From: Schistocephalus solidus
Taxonomy: Eukaryota > Platyhelminthes > Cestoda > Diphyllobothriidea > Diphyllobothriidae
DNA length: 64,000 nt
Direction: 5' to 3'
NCBI GenBank assembly: GCA_017591395.1
Contig: WEDG01000267.1
Span: forward strand, 25,001-89,000
A program made the position numbers and the translations under genes. Below are positions 44,750-57,044 of this stretch, piece by piece. The notes beneath the pieces were generated by a model. It had not been told where the DNA came from. It ran no database searches and worked only from the letters and a program-made list of their open reading frames with translations. Each line of letters starts with the position of its first letter. Position 1 is the first letter of the stretch.

Positions 44750-45430
44750 ATCAAAGAGTCAAAAATAGACATCTAGCGGGGAGACAGTTCTAGTCTGAGC
44801 TTTTTTATTTCAGTCTCTTCACACGTAAGGTAGCGTGCTAGAAATGGCAAAACGGAGCGCTGGTATGCCGTTGTACGGCATGCTATATGGCGAAAGCCTC
44901 GGCGCATTGGACGGGAAGAATTCACAGCAATCAGTTCAGAGTGGAGGGGATGGGTTTCATCATCAAGGATTCGCCCAGCGAATTGTTTGACTGTCGTAAA
45001 GTGCCGTTTTGCTATCAAATCCACTAAAACAGTATAAGAAACACCAGCAGCAGAAGAGAGCATTCGGAGAATACGTTTTAAAATCAAAAAAATCCTTTTT
45101 AAGCAAGGCTGGAAAAATCACGGGAGAGCAATAAAGGATGAGGGGAAGAACACATGCCTCTATAAATCGCCAGATAAGGGCCTGAGGTGTGTGATAGGAA
45201 CGTAAACGGCGAATATAATATAGAAGTTTACGAATTTTTGTAAAAAGAGCATCGATATGTTGGGAGAATGAAAGATTCGATGTCAGAGTTACGCCAAGGT
45301 ACCGAAAAGAGGATACCTCGTTGGGAAGGACGGCTGAGAATTGAGAACTAGGGGATGGTCGCAGGTGAAATTAGGTGTCATTTAGCCAATTTTGTGGAAT
45401 TTTGCTTCCATCTGTTCAAAAAAGCGTTAT
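44750..45430 (-). mobile_element. LINE 3' fragment
   Basis: A minus-strand frame at 44773-45087 reads RMLSSAAGVSYTVLVDLIAK, then HFTTVKQFAGRILDDETHPL and ACRTTAYQRSVLPFLARYLT. This is the C-terminal tail found after the RT in a CR1/Jockey-like flatworm LINE (from memory). It lies just inside the BET1L intron, so it postdates or shaped that intron. Confidence 0.65.
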
Positions 45431-46549
45431 TTTAATGAATATTTTTGTTCTTTTGTTAAGCTAACTAAGACATAAATGCCTTACATTTAAATGCATTTGT
45501 TCAACGTATGTTGAGTCTTGCTTCGCAGCGGATTCGTAGTACATGTTAAAGCAGTTCGCGCTGTATTTATAAAGTATTTTGTTGATTGCTGATTTTGCTC
45601 CACTTGTTGAAAAAAACTATGAGCGAGGTACGTTCTAATAATTGTTTGACTTTGTCTCCTCCGAAAGCGTTGTGCATTTTCCTGCCTGGTTGACAACATC
45701 TTCTGCATTAAATTTTAGTCAAACTCAACCATTACATCCTCTGCAGCTAGTGGGTGGCCTGTTCCTTTATAAATATACACAAAATACGTATTTATCGTAT
45801 AGGAGACCCGCATGTATTTCGATCCCAGTCTCAGTCATGTTAATATCTGTAGTTGACTGTTGACTCCTCCATAGGACTGGAGTATGGATGGTTCGGCAGA
45901 AAATTTATACTGCTTCGGTCTCCATTAGGTAAGAAGCATAAACTCCATATAAAACCGTACGTGAATAAATTCTTTTAAGTCAAGTACCCCATATACAAAA
46001 GGAACTCCCCGAAATCTGACGTCTTTTTACCTAGCGTATTACAGAATGTTGCATTACGCTTTTTTCAATTCAGGAAGTAGCCTGCTATTCATACACACTC
46101 GTTATTTCATATTAGTACGAACTGCCGAAAAAGATATCCTATATTTCTTACAGTGTGCCCTACTAGTCTATAATCCAGCAATTATTTGACTGCGCTTACG
46201 TAACTAAATCGCCTGTAAATTTCCGGCTAATACCATACCGTACGACCAAAAAAAACCAGCCTTGGTGACCCATAATAAAAATTCACGGCTAACTCACCGC
46301 TTATAATGACGTTTGTAACTATACTTAAATAAAACCTAAATTTTCTGCTTCTCATAATATTGGACGATTTGACACCTTAACTGTTCTTTCAAATCTACTT
46401 AAATAATCTCTTGCATCACTGTATCTGCGCTACCAGGCCTAGGTAGACATACCACACACAAGGCATCGTACTTACTCGCACTTGTTAAAGCTGCGATAAT
46501 ATTTAATCTAGCCAGAATCGATGTCTCAGGTCACACTTTGGGCGTTGCG
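45431..46549. other. BET1L intron, nothing recognised
   Basis: AT-rich sequence between two minus-strand LINE remnants. No coding frame with family resemblance. Confidence 0.5.
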
Positions 46550-49215
46550 AGCTGCGGTAGCAGATCTAGACGGCTCAACCCATTTGCTCATCCAACGACG
46601 AAGACCGACTACCGAGGGTTCGAGACCCACATCCATGTCTTGACGAACTATGTCGAATCAGGTTTTAAGTTAACCTCCACTTCGACCCACTTCAGTGGGT
46701 AACGGCATTGGACCGAAGGCACCAACGTTGAACTCTTACTGCGGACGGCGAAGAACGTACCCAAACCACCTCAGTCGTCTTTTTGAGTGGCTGGGGTATC
46801 CTTGGGACGTCACGGCGTGTGCGGGCTGTCTTACTTGAGACGAAATCGGCGTACCGCAGTAAAAGGATAGTCCCCAAGCGGCGGTGGTCAAATATCTCCC
46901 GTTTCCACTCATCTAAGTACACAGCTCATCCTTCACAGCCCTAAAGAAGGACTGACTGGACAAATGCCCGCTACACACGAATATTCGTAGCAATGCATGT
47001 GTCCGTTTACTTTATAGACGCTTTAATAATTTAAAAAATGCGAGTTACATCGATTTGGGTGACGATTTCGTCCTTACTCTGTCCATGCGGCAGTTATCTC
47101 CTCCCGAGATCTTTTAAGTTACCTTTTTTCTCAATCTGTCAGTAATTTATCTAGAGGAGTGCCCTCTTCTTGTCAGGAATGAAGCTCGAAAACACTGGTC
47201 TTCTCGGAGTTTATGGGTAAGCCATCACGCTGCAACTTATGGACCACCGAAGCTTAAAGCTAACAAGGAGATATTGTCGGCACAGTAGAGGTAAATCAGC
47301 TGACGTCCAGGGGCAAGCTCTTGTAGGGTCCTTCCGAATTCTCAGACATTGAAATTCATACAGTTAATGGGCGACGGAATGTAACCCTTTCGAACGGCAC
47401 ATCGGACAGTAAACGGTCGTGTCAAATTATTGACCAGAACTCGTGCAGTGGTGAAACGACAGTAGGCCTTGAACATGGCGGTAATTTTTGCCGGTATACC
47501 ATCTATTTCCATTATCCACCACGGGGACTTTCGGTTGCTAGAATCGAACGCAGTAGCGAAGTTAACATAGAAGACGACCTTGGTTGCTGGTATACATGAC
47601 TGAATTCCAGCATTGTCGCGGTGTGCACAGCTGGTCCGCGGATCTACGCCCAGCTCGGAATCTGGCCTGGTCAGGTCTCTTCCTAGAGTCACGTATAATC
47701 AAAAATCGCTTAATAAAAATAAGTGAAGATCTTCGCAGGAGCGTTGGCATGGTTTTGGCTGCATTAATTCTCGCAATTTGTCCTATCTCCCTTCTTGAAG
47801 ACAGGCACAAGGATGCCTGAGCCCAGTCATCGTGAACGACCTCACCTCCGCACGCATGTTCAATCCCCCCATGAAACAAAAGCGCGGGAGTGTCAACACA
47901 AGACTCGTAGACCTCAACGGGACTACCATCCCCTCCGAGCGACTTGTTGTGCAGCCTTGATACTCCATCGTCGAATTATCAGTCAGAAGGGGGGGGGGGG
48001 GGCTTGTGGGACACGGCATAAACTTGGGAGGGACGAAACTCACTGCGGGGTAGCCCGAGTGTTATGCGTTAATCATCGAAGTTTTTAATGTGCTAGCGAC
48101 CGAGCTTGGCCGAATTGTTATCAATAAAGCCACCATTTTCATACCCATCCGTCATTAATTGTAAAGGGCTTATCACTAATTAGGCGGATAATGTGGTAGA
48201 GTTTACCAGTGTCATCAGCGTTAGATACCTACTCCATGAAGGTCTTTATTTAACTCAATATTTCTGATGCTCATTCTTATCCGCCTTTGTGGTCATTTTC
48301 CGGAGTTGGTCGATGGAATTTTCGTTACGGTTTGAGCAAACAACGGCAAGGTTCTTCTGCTGATCCGGTGACTGCTGTGTTCCTAGATATATCCTAGCAT
48401 TTTCTCACCTGCCCCATAGATTGATGACCGTTGACTTCGGCCTTCTCTGTCGGCTCGGGTCTCAAAACGGTACTATTTTTCTCTAATCAGGGTTTCTACG
48501 TGTCTGGGTTGTATAAGTTGTACGACTTCAAAGCGTTTTGCTCGCGCAATTTCGGGGAAAGATGAGAGGTGAACGTTTAGGCTAACCTATTGGTGTTGCC
48601 AGTTTCCTCACCATTCCTCAATCTACTATCGAGAACCTCGATGCGGACCCTTGAATTGACTATAATGTCTTCGGTAAGACTGCGGATGTTGGTGCTGATG
48701 CTGGAAGTATCTGCTGGTGATAAACAGTTAATTCTCATCAGCGGATTTCAGTATTCCTACGCCATTGCCGCATCGATAGTCAAGCCCAACGCGGCCAGTA
48801 AGATGACTGTTTGCGGAGTCACCAGGTCCAGTCCGGCTATTCCATTTTCTGACCACAACAAACGGATAACGGTAAAGGAGTCTTTTAACTAACTCCTGCA
48901 ACTATGAATAGGTCTCGTTATCTGCTGTTTGCAGCTGATGCTAATGCGTACACGGAGGTTACAGAGATCTTCGTAAAGTCGCATAAGCCATCCAATTATT
49001 GACTGGCTGTCATACAAGCAATGCACGGTTCACTTGTTGTCGGAAGTCGATCGCCACACCGCGTCTTCCAGAACAGTTTCTTGGGCCGCTGCAGTGCAGG
49101 GTGAAGTGGTAGTTGGCTCTCGGGATCTCTATATCCCGAGCGCCTGAGTCGGTGTTCCGTACCTCACACAGGTAACTGACCTTCACTTTGTACTGATTAA
49201 GATTGCGTGCCATCC
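46550..49215 (-). mobile_element. LINE remnant (second lineage), endonuclease to RT tail
   Basis: Minus strand, in order. Endonuclease start at 49010-49213: MARNLNQYKVKVSYLCEVRN. RT fingers at 47562-47879: INAAKTMPTLLRRSSLIFIK, DSRKRPDQARFRAGRRSADQ. RT palm at 47342-47692: FATAFDSSNRKSPWWIMEID, VRCAVRKGYIPSPINCMNF. The catalytic YADD position near 47280 reads YCADN. A tail near 46780 reads RRLRWFGYVLRRPQ. Broken in several frames. Part of the BET1L intron. Confidence 0.8.
47989..48002. repeat. Poly-G run
   Basis: Fourteen consecutive G bases inside the decayed LINE. Confidence 0.95.
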
Positions 49216-50476
49216 GACTTGGAGTACCAGGATCCCGGCACGTTTGCCCACTCCATCATCCGATACCAAGAGGCTACTCCCCATTGTGTAGTCCGGTTCG
49301 CATACTTTTCGCCCGCACCACTAAACCAGGATTGCGCAGCGTGTCAGTTCCAATGGACGCCGTATCGTGCCGGATATTTTTTTCACGAGGTTTCTTGGGG
49401 ATTTTAAGTCCCCAGCAGTCATTCAGATTTTTTTCTGAGGTTGTCTCCCTAGCGCTTTGCCTCAAAAACCTACCCACACGGCGTTGGTGGTAAGAAAACT
49501 TATTTAATGATGATTCACCATCTCCATGTCGCAGTGCCGTCAGCCTTCCGCGCCCTAGTAGCATTGAGATATAATGCATCCTATTGTTCCTCTCTAGCAT
49601 TGTTCTCGGATCTAGGAGCATGTCTTCCACAGGCTTTCCAAAAAGCGGTACTAGTGCCTTTACGTGACATTAGGGTACATGTAGAACCTCATCCAAAACT
49701 ACTCATTTGTGGTGGCCGTGTCAGGTATGCCGCAGCAGTCCATGGAAGCAGCAATTTTTCCCTTACTTGTGCTGGCCCGGCACTCTGATCATGAATTGGA
49801 GGAGATTATTGGTGGTTCCACACTTCCACTCACATCGCATTATTTTTTAACGCATTCCCGTAATTACTTGCTGCATCCATCTGTTAGATCTCCTAGGCTC
49901 TCGTCTCAGCATTCAAAATAATTTGTTCAAACTAAATTTTTTATCAATCACCAATGGTGAAATCGCAATTTTCAGCAGAAATCACAGTTAGAAAACCACA
50001 TGTGATAACGGAAAATGATTCGCAAAAGAAGCCTAAGACAGCATTGCTGGTCGACCTCTTGTCGACTGCTTCGGGTAGTGTTACCGGCGCGCGCATGGCT
50101 GCAAAGATTTATAACGCCAGCGGTCACATTGCCACGCGAACAAATTTTGCACAAAATAAAGCCTAATCGAACCTCAGCTTGGACGTTCTGGCAACGCATC
50201 TCGTCCCCTTCTCTGTCAAATTCCACCCCAAGCGCCGTCTGTCGTTTGCTTGAGCGTGGAACCTGCCTGCCAGCGAAGTTATAAGCGTCTGTCGGTGAAA
50301 GCCCGGAATTTACTCTTAGGAAGGTATTCGCTCCCCTACTCAGGCTGACTTATTAACTCGCACACCCACGTAGCTTATCACCCTTCTTAATGACTGACGA
50401 TAAACTGATTTTCAGTTAATATAGGATTTTATGGTAGATTGGAATAATTCGTTTGACCCACTTGTGAAAAACTGGG
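49216..50476. other. BET1L intron, nothing firmly recognised
   Basis: Short frames on both strands; the minus frame at 49274-49630 overlaps the LINE 5' side but is not recognisable. No repeats named. Confidence 0.4.
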
Positions 50477-50585
50477 CGACCTCGGTGGGATTCGAACCCA
50501 CGTCAGCAAGGGGGTTGTTTTGGCAGATTTCAATCCCCCTTGTCCTGGTGGTCGGTGCTCTCTTAGGCGCACTATGTAGCCGACA
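50477..50585 (-). repeat. tRNA-like sequence with B-box
   Basis: Minus strand: cgtgggttcgaatcccaccg, a perfect B-box and T-arm (gggtt/aaccc pairing), followed by aggtcgccc. The upstream part has gaccacc..., which pairs only partly with the 3' acceptor strand, and I cannot fold a full cloverleaf. It is probably a tRNA-derived SINE head in the BET1L intron. Confidence 0.45.
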
Positions 50586-50928
50586 GAGGAGCTCTTTAGT
50601 ACTTCTCATCTTCCGGGAGTTGTATGTTTCTGGGCCGCAGAACTAAACTATCACTTCAAACCCGAGAAGGTCTATTTTAGTCTGCGTGATTGAATCCAGC
50701 CATAATTAGCAACTTTCTTTTCGAAGTGCCGGAGGCAATCATCCCGATTTTAATACGCACTGCCGCATGTCTGACGGTTTTCATCGTAGAATATGTCTGG
50801 GAATTTGTCCTTTAATATTTGGGCATCTATCCTTTAATTTTTCTTCTGTTCTTTGATTTGAAATTAAAGCCCACCCCTCCTTATGTTGTAATTTGTTAAC
50901 CATGTCAGAATTTCCTCTTTTTTTGTAG

Positions 50929-51147
50929 TATGCACATGACATAAGAGACGAGGCCAATCAGCAGAATGAAGTCCTGGATAAGTTGCAGTCAACCATGGAC
51001 TCTGCCGGCCATGTCCTCGGGAACACTGTAGGCCGTGTTTTTGGCATCCCTGCCAATCGAACCAATAATCGAAAACTTTGCTGTTACACACCACTTGTTT
51101 TCATCGGCCTCTTTTTTCTCTACCGTTTTGTTCGCCTCTTTATTTGA
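50929..51147 (+). CDS. BET1L: BET1L-like Qc-SNARE, last exon with tail anchor
   Basis: Acceptor ttttgtag ends at 50928; phase 0; 72 codons and TGA at 51145-51147. It continues the SNARE motif: YAHDIRDEANQQNEVLDKLQ, with a glutamine in the EANQQNEVLD segment where the zero-layer Q of Qc-SNAREs sits. It ends NNRKLCCYTPLVFIGLFFLY, then a few residues forming a C-terminal membrane anchor. The NRKL-x-C wording before the anchor is closer to BET1L/GS15 than to BET1. The two exons give 98 residues; the family is usually about 110-120, so only a short first exon is missing. The 6.3-kb intron between the exons is full of LINE remnants. No AATAAA was seen just downstream. Confidence 0.92.
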   Translation, partial: YAHDIRDEANQQNEVLDKLQSTMDSAGHVLGNTVGRVFGIPANRTNNRKLCCYTPLVFIGLFFLYRFVRLFI

Positions 51148-52690
51148 AGATGCCTTGTGACTGCATGGAGGTCCACTCTGCTCCCATCCTGACATTTTTT
51201 TTATTTTCGTTAATTGTCCTTACTGCCTTCCAATCTGCTTTGTGTAAGTGAGTCTATGATATTATTCTCTTAATTATTTCTGCAACATCCGTTTTAAAGT
51301 GCATCGTTGTTTTACTGCGCACTTCCGTCTTTGGCTCAATAATATGCAACGATAATGCGCTATGTTTATTAGGAAAGTCTTAAAAGTCTGCCCTGGCTAC
51401 CCATATTGACGTTTGAGCATTGCTAAGGGCGCCTTCGAGCTGCTAACTGATAAATTTTCCACATCATCCCACACTGCAAAAAGGCGGTTTCCAACAGGAG
51501 TTCGCATCATCTAGGTAATCGCTGACTTTCTCGCCGGCCTTCGACTCATCCTGCTTATCGAAGAAGACCGAAAATTGGCTTTCCTCGGTCACAGCCCTTA
51601 AGGTAAGGTTATGCGCGCGATCTCGTATGGCTATGTCGAGGACGAGTAGGCTATTCGACTCCCGCTCCTTTTTAGCCGTTCGGTTACTAGTCCCCATAGC
51701 CTACGCTTGTGTAACATTGTGTCGTTTATTTCACTAAAACAGCCTACACGTCGGATGTTGTTCAATTAGGCCGACTGTGACCGAAGCTTAGTTTAATTTC
51801 GCCGGCAAAAGATCTGGTTTGGATGTATCGTGGTCACCTCTGAACGGCGTTGGAAAAAAAACTGATTAGGGATGTCTCCATGTTGGCCGCTAAAGGGGAA
51901 CGAACTAAAAATGTTGCACCTTTTTCATCTATTGTAGCTTACTGCATACCAAGATTGCGAGGGGTTGCAGCTCGTCAGCTTCATAAATTCATCTCTCGTT
52001 TCTCGTGTGCTTTTCTGCTCGGAATTTTCATTGAACGACGCGTCAGGTCTGACCACAATTTTTATCTGTCAGTTTCAGCGAAACATTCCTGTAGTGGTTA
52101 CGTGCAAGCTGGTAGTACCTAACACACCCGGACATGTTTTTTTTAATTATCGTATTTGATACTCGGGGAATAATTGAAGAAGAAAAAACTCTTGGCTGCA
52201 ATCTGTCGCCATACGCAACGTTTGAGAGGCGTACGTTTGTGTGGTGGAAGTTGATGGACTGGGAAGCTCTGTCAACTCAACGAACTTGATCTAGGCGATG
52301 TATGCTAGGAGGTATAAAGCCTTCAATTGTCCTTTAGTAGTTGTGAATACACGGAGGGTACGAGGTTTGCGGTCGATTTTTTATGAGGGGTGATTGGGCC
52401 TGGGAGAATGGCAGGCCGCATGTTATAATTTTGTCTCAATCTTTTGGAAGTGGGAGCTACCTGTGATATGTGCTCATAAGTTTTCATTTCTTTAATCAAG
52501 GACAACATACGAGTGTGACAAGCTCTGGGGCCGTGGATTTTTGCTCAGGGCTGCGTCGCTAACTTTGGTAAACCTCAATCGACGTGGTGACCACCCTAAC
52601 ATATAAACAAAATTATGCGAAATGGCTATGCCGGTCGACAAACAGCCTCTATATGCTCGGTGCATTCTTAATTACAATAAACCTGATACT
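51148..52690. other. Region 3' of BET1L, nothing recognised
   Basis: It includes the BET1L 3' UTR. Other frames, such as minus 51464-51697, show no resemblance. Confidence 0.45.
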
Positions 52691-52699
52691 TGACTAAAT

Positions 52700-52960
52700 T
52701 ACGACGGTCTAAGAGCCGTGACTAGGGAGACTGCCAATTTACAGGGTTCCTTGTTCCCCTTGTTGATACTCCGTGTATTTGGGGTACCTGACTGGCGTAC
52801 TGACAGTCAGCCCCAATGGCTACTTAAGTTGGCATCTCAATGGCACTCTCGCGCATATGGGATCTCATTCGCCTCCTTGTATCCTTAAAAACGTACTCCG
52901 CCGGTTCGGGTCGTGTGTCGCACACGTAGATGGGCTGTTTATTTTTTGTCAGCAGCTATC
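52700..52960 (+). repeat. Decayed dimeric-repeat monomer
   Basis: It shows gtctaagagccgtgactagg, gcctgactggcg-like gtacctgactggcgtactga, cagtcagccccaatggctac and tggcactctcgcgcatatgg. This is the second-monomer order with many substitutions, so it is older than the full copies. Confidence 0.65.
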
Positions 52961-53279
52961 AACCTGGAATGTCCTGGATCAAGGACAGTTTAAAGAGGTC
53001 GTTACAAATCACCCCATGGAGCAAGCGCAAAAAATATCGCTATGCTGCTGTAATAATCTTTGGCATTATGTTTATATGTGCATATATTCACAGGTTTACA
53101 GGCAGTGCCCCGGATGACCATATTCATGTACCCTAACGTTTGCATACGGTATAAAGTTGTAAACGTGTGGAATGTCTTCGAAATCAGATATAACACCATT
53201 TAAAACGATTATTTCTCGTTAATGCAAATAGGAGCTGGAGAGTAGATCATCAAGTGTTCTATAACGCTTTCTGTAAGTA

Positions 53280-53860
53280 GTCATGTTGCAAAAAGCGCTT
53301 TTTGTCAAAAATTTTGCAAGTAGGTCTTCTTTTAAAATCAAATATGATGTCGGCTCTAACTACCTCGCTTGGTAGCGAGTTCCATGTTCTGACGACTCGT
53401 TGACTGAAAATCATTCTGAAGCCCAATGGTGCATGTTTGTTTTTGACCTTGTACGGGTGCTCGCATAGGTGATTTAATGCGTATCGAATAAATACCGGGT
53501 CTCTTCAAACAAAATTATCCACGGATAATTCGGAATGCCCAGAACAGGCTATATCTTTATTGTCTTAACGATATAAGGGGGGCAGGTCAAGCTTTGTCAA
53601 CCTACCCCGGTGTGGTTAATCCTTAAACCCATAAACTGTATTCGTTGCACCTTTTCTAACGGGTCAATATTTTTTTTCACTCACCGCGCCCAGGCTGGCA
53701 TTCCGTAATCCAAATGAGCTATCATGATGACACCAAAGGTTGTTCGTAAAAGTTCATGAGGACATATTTTCAACGTACGTCTAATCCAGTGCAACGTACT
53801 AGTTGCCTTCAGGACGGCCTTCGTACAGTGTTTTCACTTCATCAAATTCATGGGCGTCCA
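53280..53860 (-). mobile_element. CR1-like LINE, 3' end of ORF
   Basis: Minus-strand frames read MIAHLDYGMPAWARRVKKNI then DPLEKVQR near 53700, and IFSQRVVRTWNSLPSEVVRA near 53400. These are the standard C-terminal signatures of CR1/Jockey-type LINEs (H-L-x-Y-x-x-x-x-W-x-x and R-V-V-x-x-W-N-x-L-P). The matching RT core lies at 55900-56700 on the same strand. Confidence 0.75.
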
Positions 53861-55899
53861 AATGCGTTGCCCTTTATGTCGTCCTTGTTCCCCGTCGCAA
53901 GAGGGGTATTTGACGGGGTAGAGATGTTTTGAGGGGGCAATTAATCGATGTAGCCCCCTAACGCCCCACCGCCAGACAAAAATGCATGGCGCGCCGCCTC
54001 GTCTTCATTGATTCTGCCGCTCCCCGTTTACGATAGTGATTGTTAACCCTTCCTTGTGGACCCATGCAGGTCATTCCTGTGCTGTAGCTACTCTCTCTCT
54101 CTTGACGAAAAATTAGGCGCAAGGGAATGTTGAGGAAAAAACATTGGCGAAAAAAATCATTTACAGACGTAGAAATTGTATGTATTTGTGTTTCAAAGTA
54201 AGTCCCATTATTCATAGTTGGTTCCTGCAATAAAATATATCGGTTTGTTAGGAAAGCACTCGGGTGCCATAACAGTTACACGTCACTTAAAACGCTTGAC
54301 TTGCTGGTGACAACGCCGTAAAAGGGGCAGCCTACAAATGACTGCTTCGCAGTTGCACCGCCCCAGCAGAAGCTGAGACGCAACAGAGAGCCAAGTACAG
54401 CTCTCAGGACATTCCGCACAACATCGTTCTCATTTCTTCCGCCGACGACAGCCTAGGTGTATGTTAACTACATTTTGAACATTCCTTCCGGATAGGATCC
54501 ATCTCTTTGTGTACTTCGGTGCAGTATGGGATTGGAAAATATGCGTCTCAAGTCTACATTACTAAAGTGCTTACTTATACTTGGAGGGTGGCATTAGTCG
54601 AGTTGGCGTACTCCACGGAGATGACGGACGGGGCATATTCTCGTCGTTTCTAGGCCTAAAAGTTGCCTTTGTGGCCTTTCTTGCTGCAGTAGTACTGGTG
54701 GCGTCGACCAGCCAGCCTTTTTCAGTCTGTCTTTCGCGGATGATGAGGTCTGCACCATCTGGATCAAGGATTGGCCAGAGACATTGACCTGATCCTTTTA
54801 AAAAACTTCAGCCCACATATGTGCAATTGGATGTCCACTTCAGAAATTTCGTTTACTCGCCGATGGTTCAGCTCACCCTGTAATCCCCGTACAAGATCCA
54901 GTCAAACATAGCTCCTGTTCTTCAGGAGTTTGCTACTGCAAATAAATGGAGTAAGCAGCAGCGTTCTTAGGGCCTTGGAAACCTTGGAAAAATAGGGGTG
55001 GAGCATTTCAAGCAGAGCATTCATGGTGGATAATGGTGTTTGCGTCCTCAGGAAGACGTCCTGCAAATACGTCAGAAAGCATTTGCTTTGTACTTCGTTC
55101 GTGCCTTCTATTACTTTTATAGTTTGCACATGCACTTCTCACTTACATTGCAGAAAAACTTACCAGTAGAAACATCAGGCATTTGAGGTTCCAGTGAAGG
55201 GTAAACCGCCGATGACGTCGAGGGTTAAGATCAATCCGCTATTTCAGTCGTGGCACAATAAGCCTTCCTGGCACGCACGATTCGGTGGTCCTCCGTTTTA
55301 TTTCATAATACATCCGCGTCATGTTTACTTAGCATCGGCAACAATACACGATATATAACGGCACATTTAGCATTCAGTCCAGTACCAAAGATGTCTCACG
55401 TTAGGATAACTTCAAATAAAACGTTTAAGGCATAACTTGACACATTGTCATAAAAACCATCAAATGACCATTAGATTACGTACCTCAGTATCAGCAGGTT
55501 TCTAATCTCTGTAGTTAAGAACGTTCTAACCGCATGCTCCTTGTAGTACATTCTAGAACCAAGTGCGTCCTTTAGTACCGTCTGGAAAACGCTCCCCTAA
55601 AGGAGCGCACGCGCGATTCTTTCCCGTATTTATTTGATTAGCACTTAAATATAATGTAGGTTTCTTATAAAGATTTTAAACATAATAATGTATTTTAAAC
55701 ACGAAGTAAGGGGAAATTGTTCTAGCTTAAGTTTGTTTAATTTCTCCTCCCCAATATAACCCCACTAATCATCAACAGCGGATTCAACATTGCCACATGG
55801 ATAAGCTTTAAATAAGGGTGAGTTTAATTTGATTAATTTAGTTAATCAGTAATCTGCACGCACTGACACCTACAGCCTTTGCAATAAACCTGACCATGG
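53861..55899. other. 2.0-kb segment between two parts of a LINE
   Basis: No domain was recognised. As it lies between the RT core and C-terminal end of what looks like one minus-strand LINE, it may be a later insertion. Ends were not defined. Confidence 0.4.
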
Positions 55900-56710
55900 C
55901 TCAAAAAGTTGACTCGGCTAGGTCCTTTCTAATCCCCTCTTAGCCCCTCTACCGACAGGAAGACACGTGTTTCCCATCTTGTAACGCAATGCCGTTGATA
56001 AAATACTGGTGTTTGTGCGATACGTTTGACTGGTGTTAAGCGGTCAGCTAAGTTGAACTCTAGTTGCCATTTGGGCGACCAAATACTCCTTTGATTGATG
56101 TTCGTTTGCAACCTCTTGCGTCGTCAGCCTGGTTGACTTCGGCTCATATTTTTATATCGTCGGTGATTATGACAGCCTCGTAATCCCTTTTCCTGATACA
56201 ATCATTCGCGTAAACCAGGAAGAGTAGTGGACCGCATGCAGTACCCTGTGAGACACAAATTTAAACCTTTACGCATTCCGAGGTTGAATTGCCTACTACG
56301 ACTCTATCCTAGAGGGCAGGATCCATTCTATCCCCTCGAACATTCTGTCTCGAATCCCTATTTCTCAAATATTTTTTAAGAGAATTTGATGGGGTACAGT
56401 ATCGAAGGCTTTCCTGCAGTCAAAAAGGTAGTGTCAATTGGACTGCCTTAGTCCGCAGCTTTTGTCCATTTCTCCTGTGGGCGAAGGATGCTCGTGAGGC
56501 AATAATATCCTCGATGAAAGCCATTTTGGGTATCACGCAATGCTGTTTTCTTCCCGAAACTGCATTGCATGTCTTTTTATAAGGTTCTCCATTATTTTTC
56601 TCGCGATGCATGTTAAGCTGACTGGATGGTAATTTTCGGCGTCGGGCCGTGATCATCCTTTATAGGTCGGGTTGATATGTGCATTCTTCCATTTTTTCAG
56701 GAGCTCACCT
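55900..56710 (-). mobile_element. CR1-like LINE, RT core
   Basis: Minus-strand pieces: IPKMAFIEDIIASRASFAHR (56420-56656) in place of the usual K-x-G-F motif, then CVSQGTACGPLLFLVYAND near 56230 and AVIITDDIKI near 56170, the degenerate catalytic box. Several frames are needed. Same strand as 53280-53860. Confidence 0.75.
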
Positions 56711-57044
56711 TCTTCAATTGGCTTCCGAAAAATGAAAGATAACGGTTCGCACTGTGCATTGGGAAGTTCTCAAAGTGCGAGTGCAGGTATTCAGTTCAGA
56801 GCAGACGATTTGGCGGGTTTCAACTGGAAAAGTCGTACCTTTATTGGTGCCGGCGGAAAGGGCATTTCTTCAGCGAGCAAAAAGATCGAAAATACAATCC
56901 CACGCTAGGAACTAATAGAGCCAAGCCAAAGGTTACGATACGACGGTATCAGCTAACCACACCGTCTAGGGAAGAACAAAGGCAATAGGTTGAATGTCAG
57001 TTGAGGTTACCGAAACAGAAGCCAGTTGGAGTAGCCCGTTACAG

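Noticed and set aside
50477..50585. A functional tRNA gene
   Set aside because: The T-arm is perfect but the acceptor stem and anticodon arm do not form; a tRNA-derived repeat fits better.
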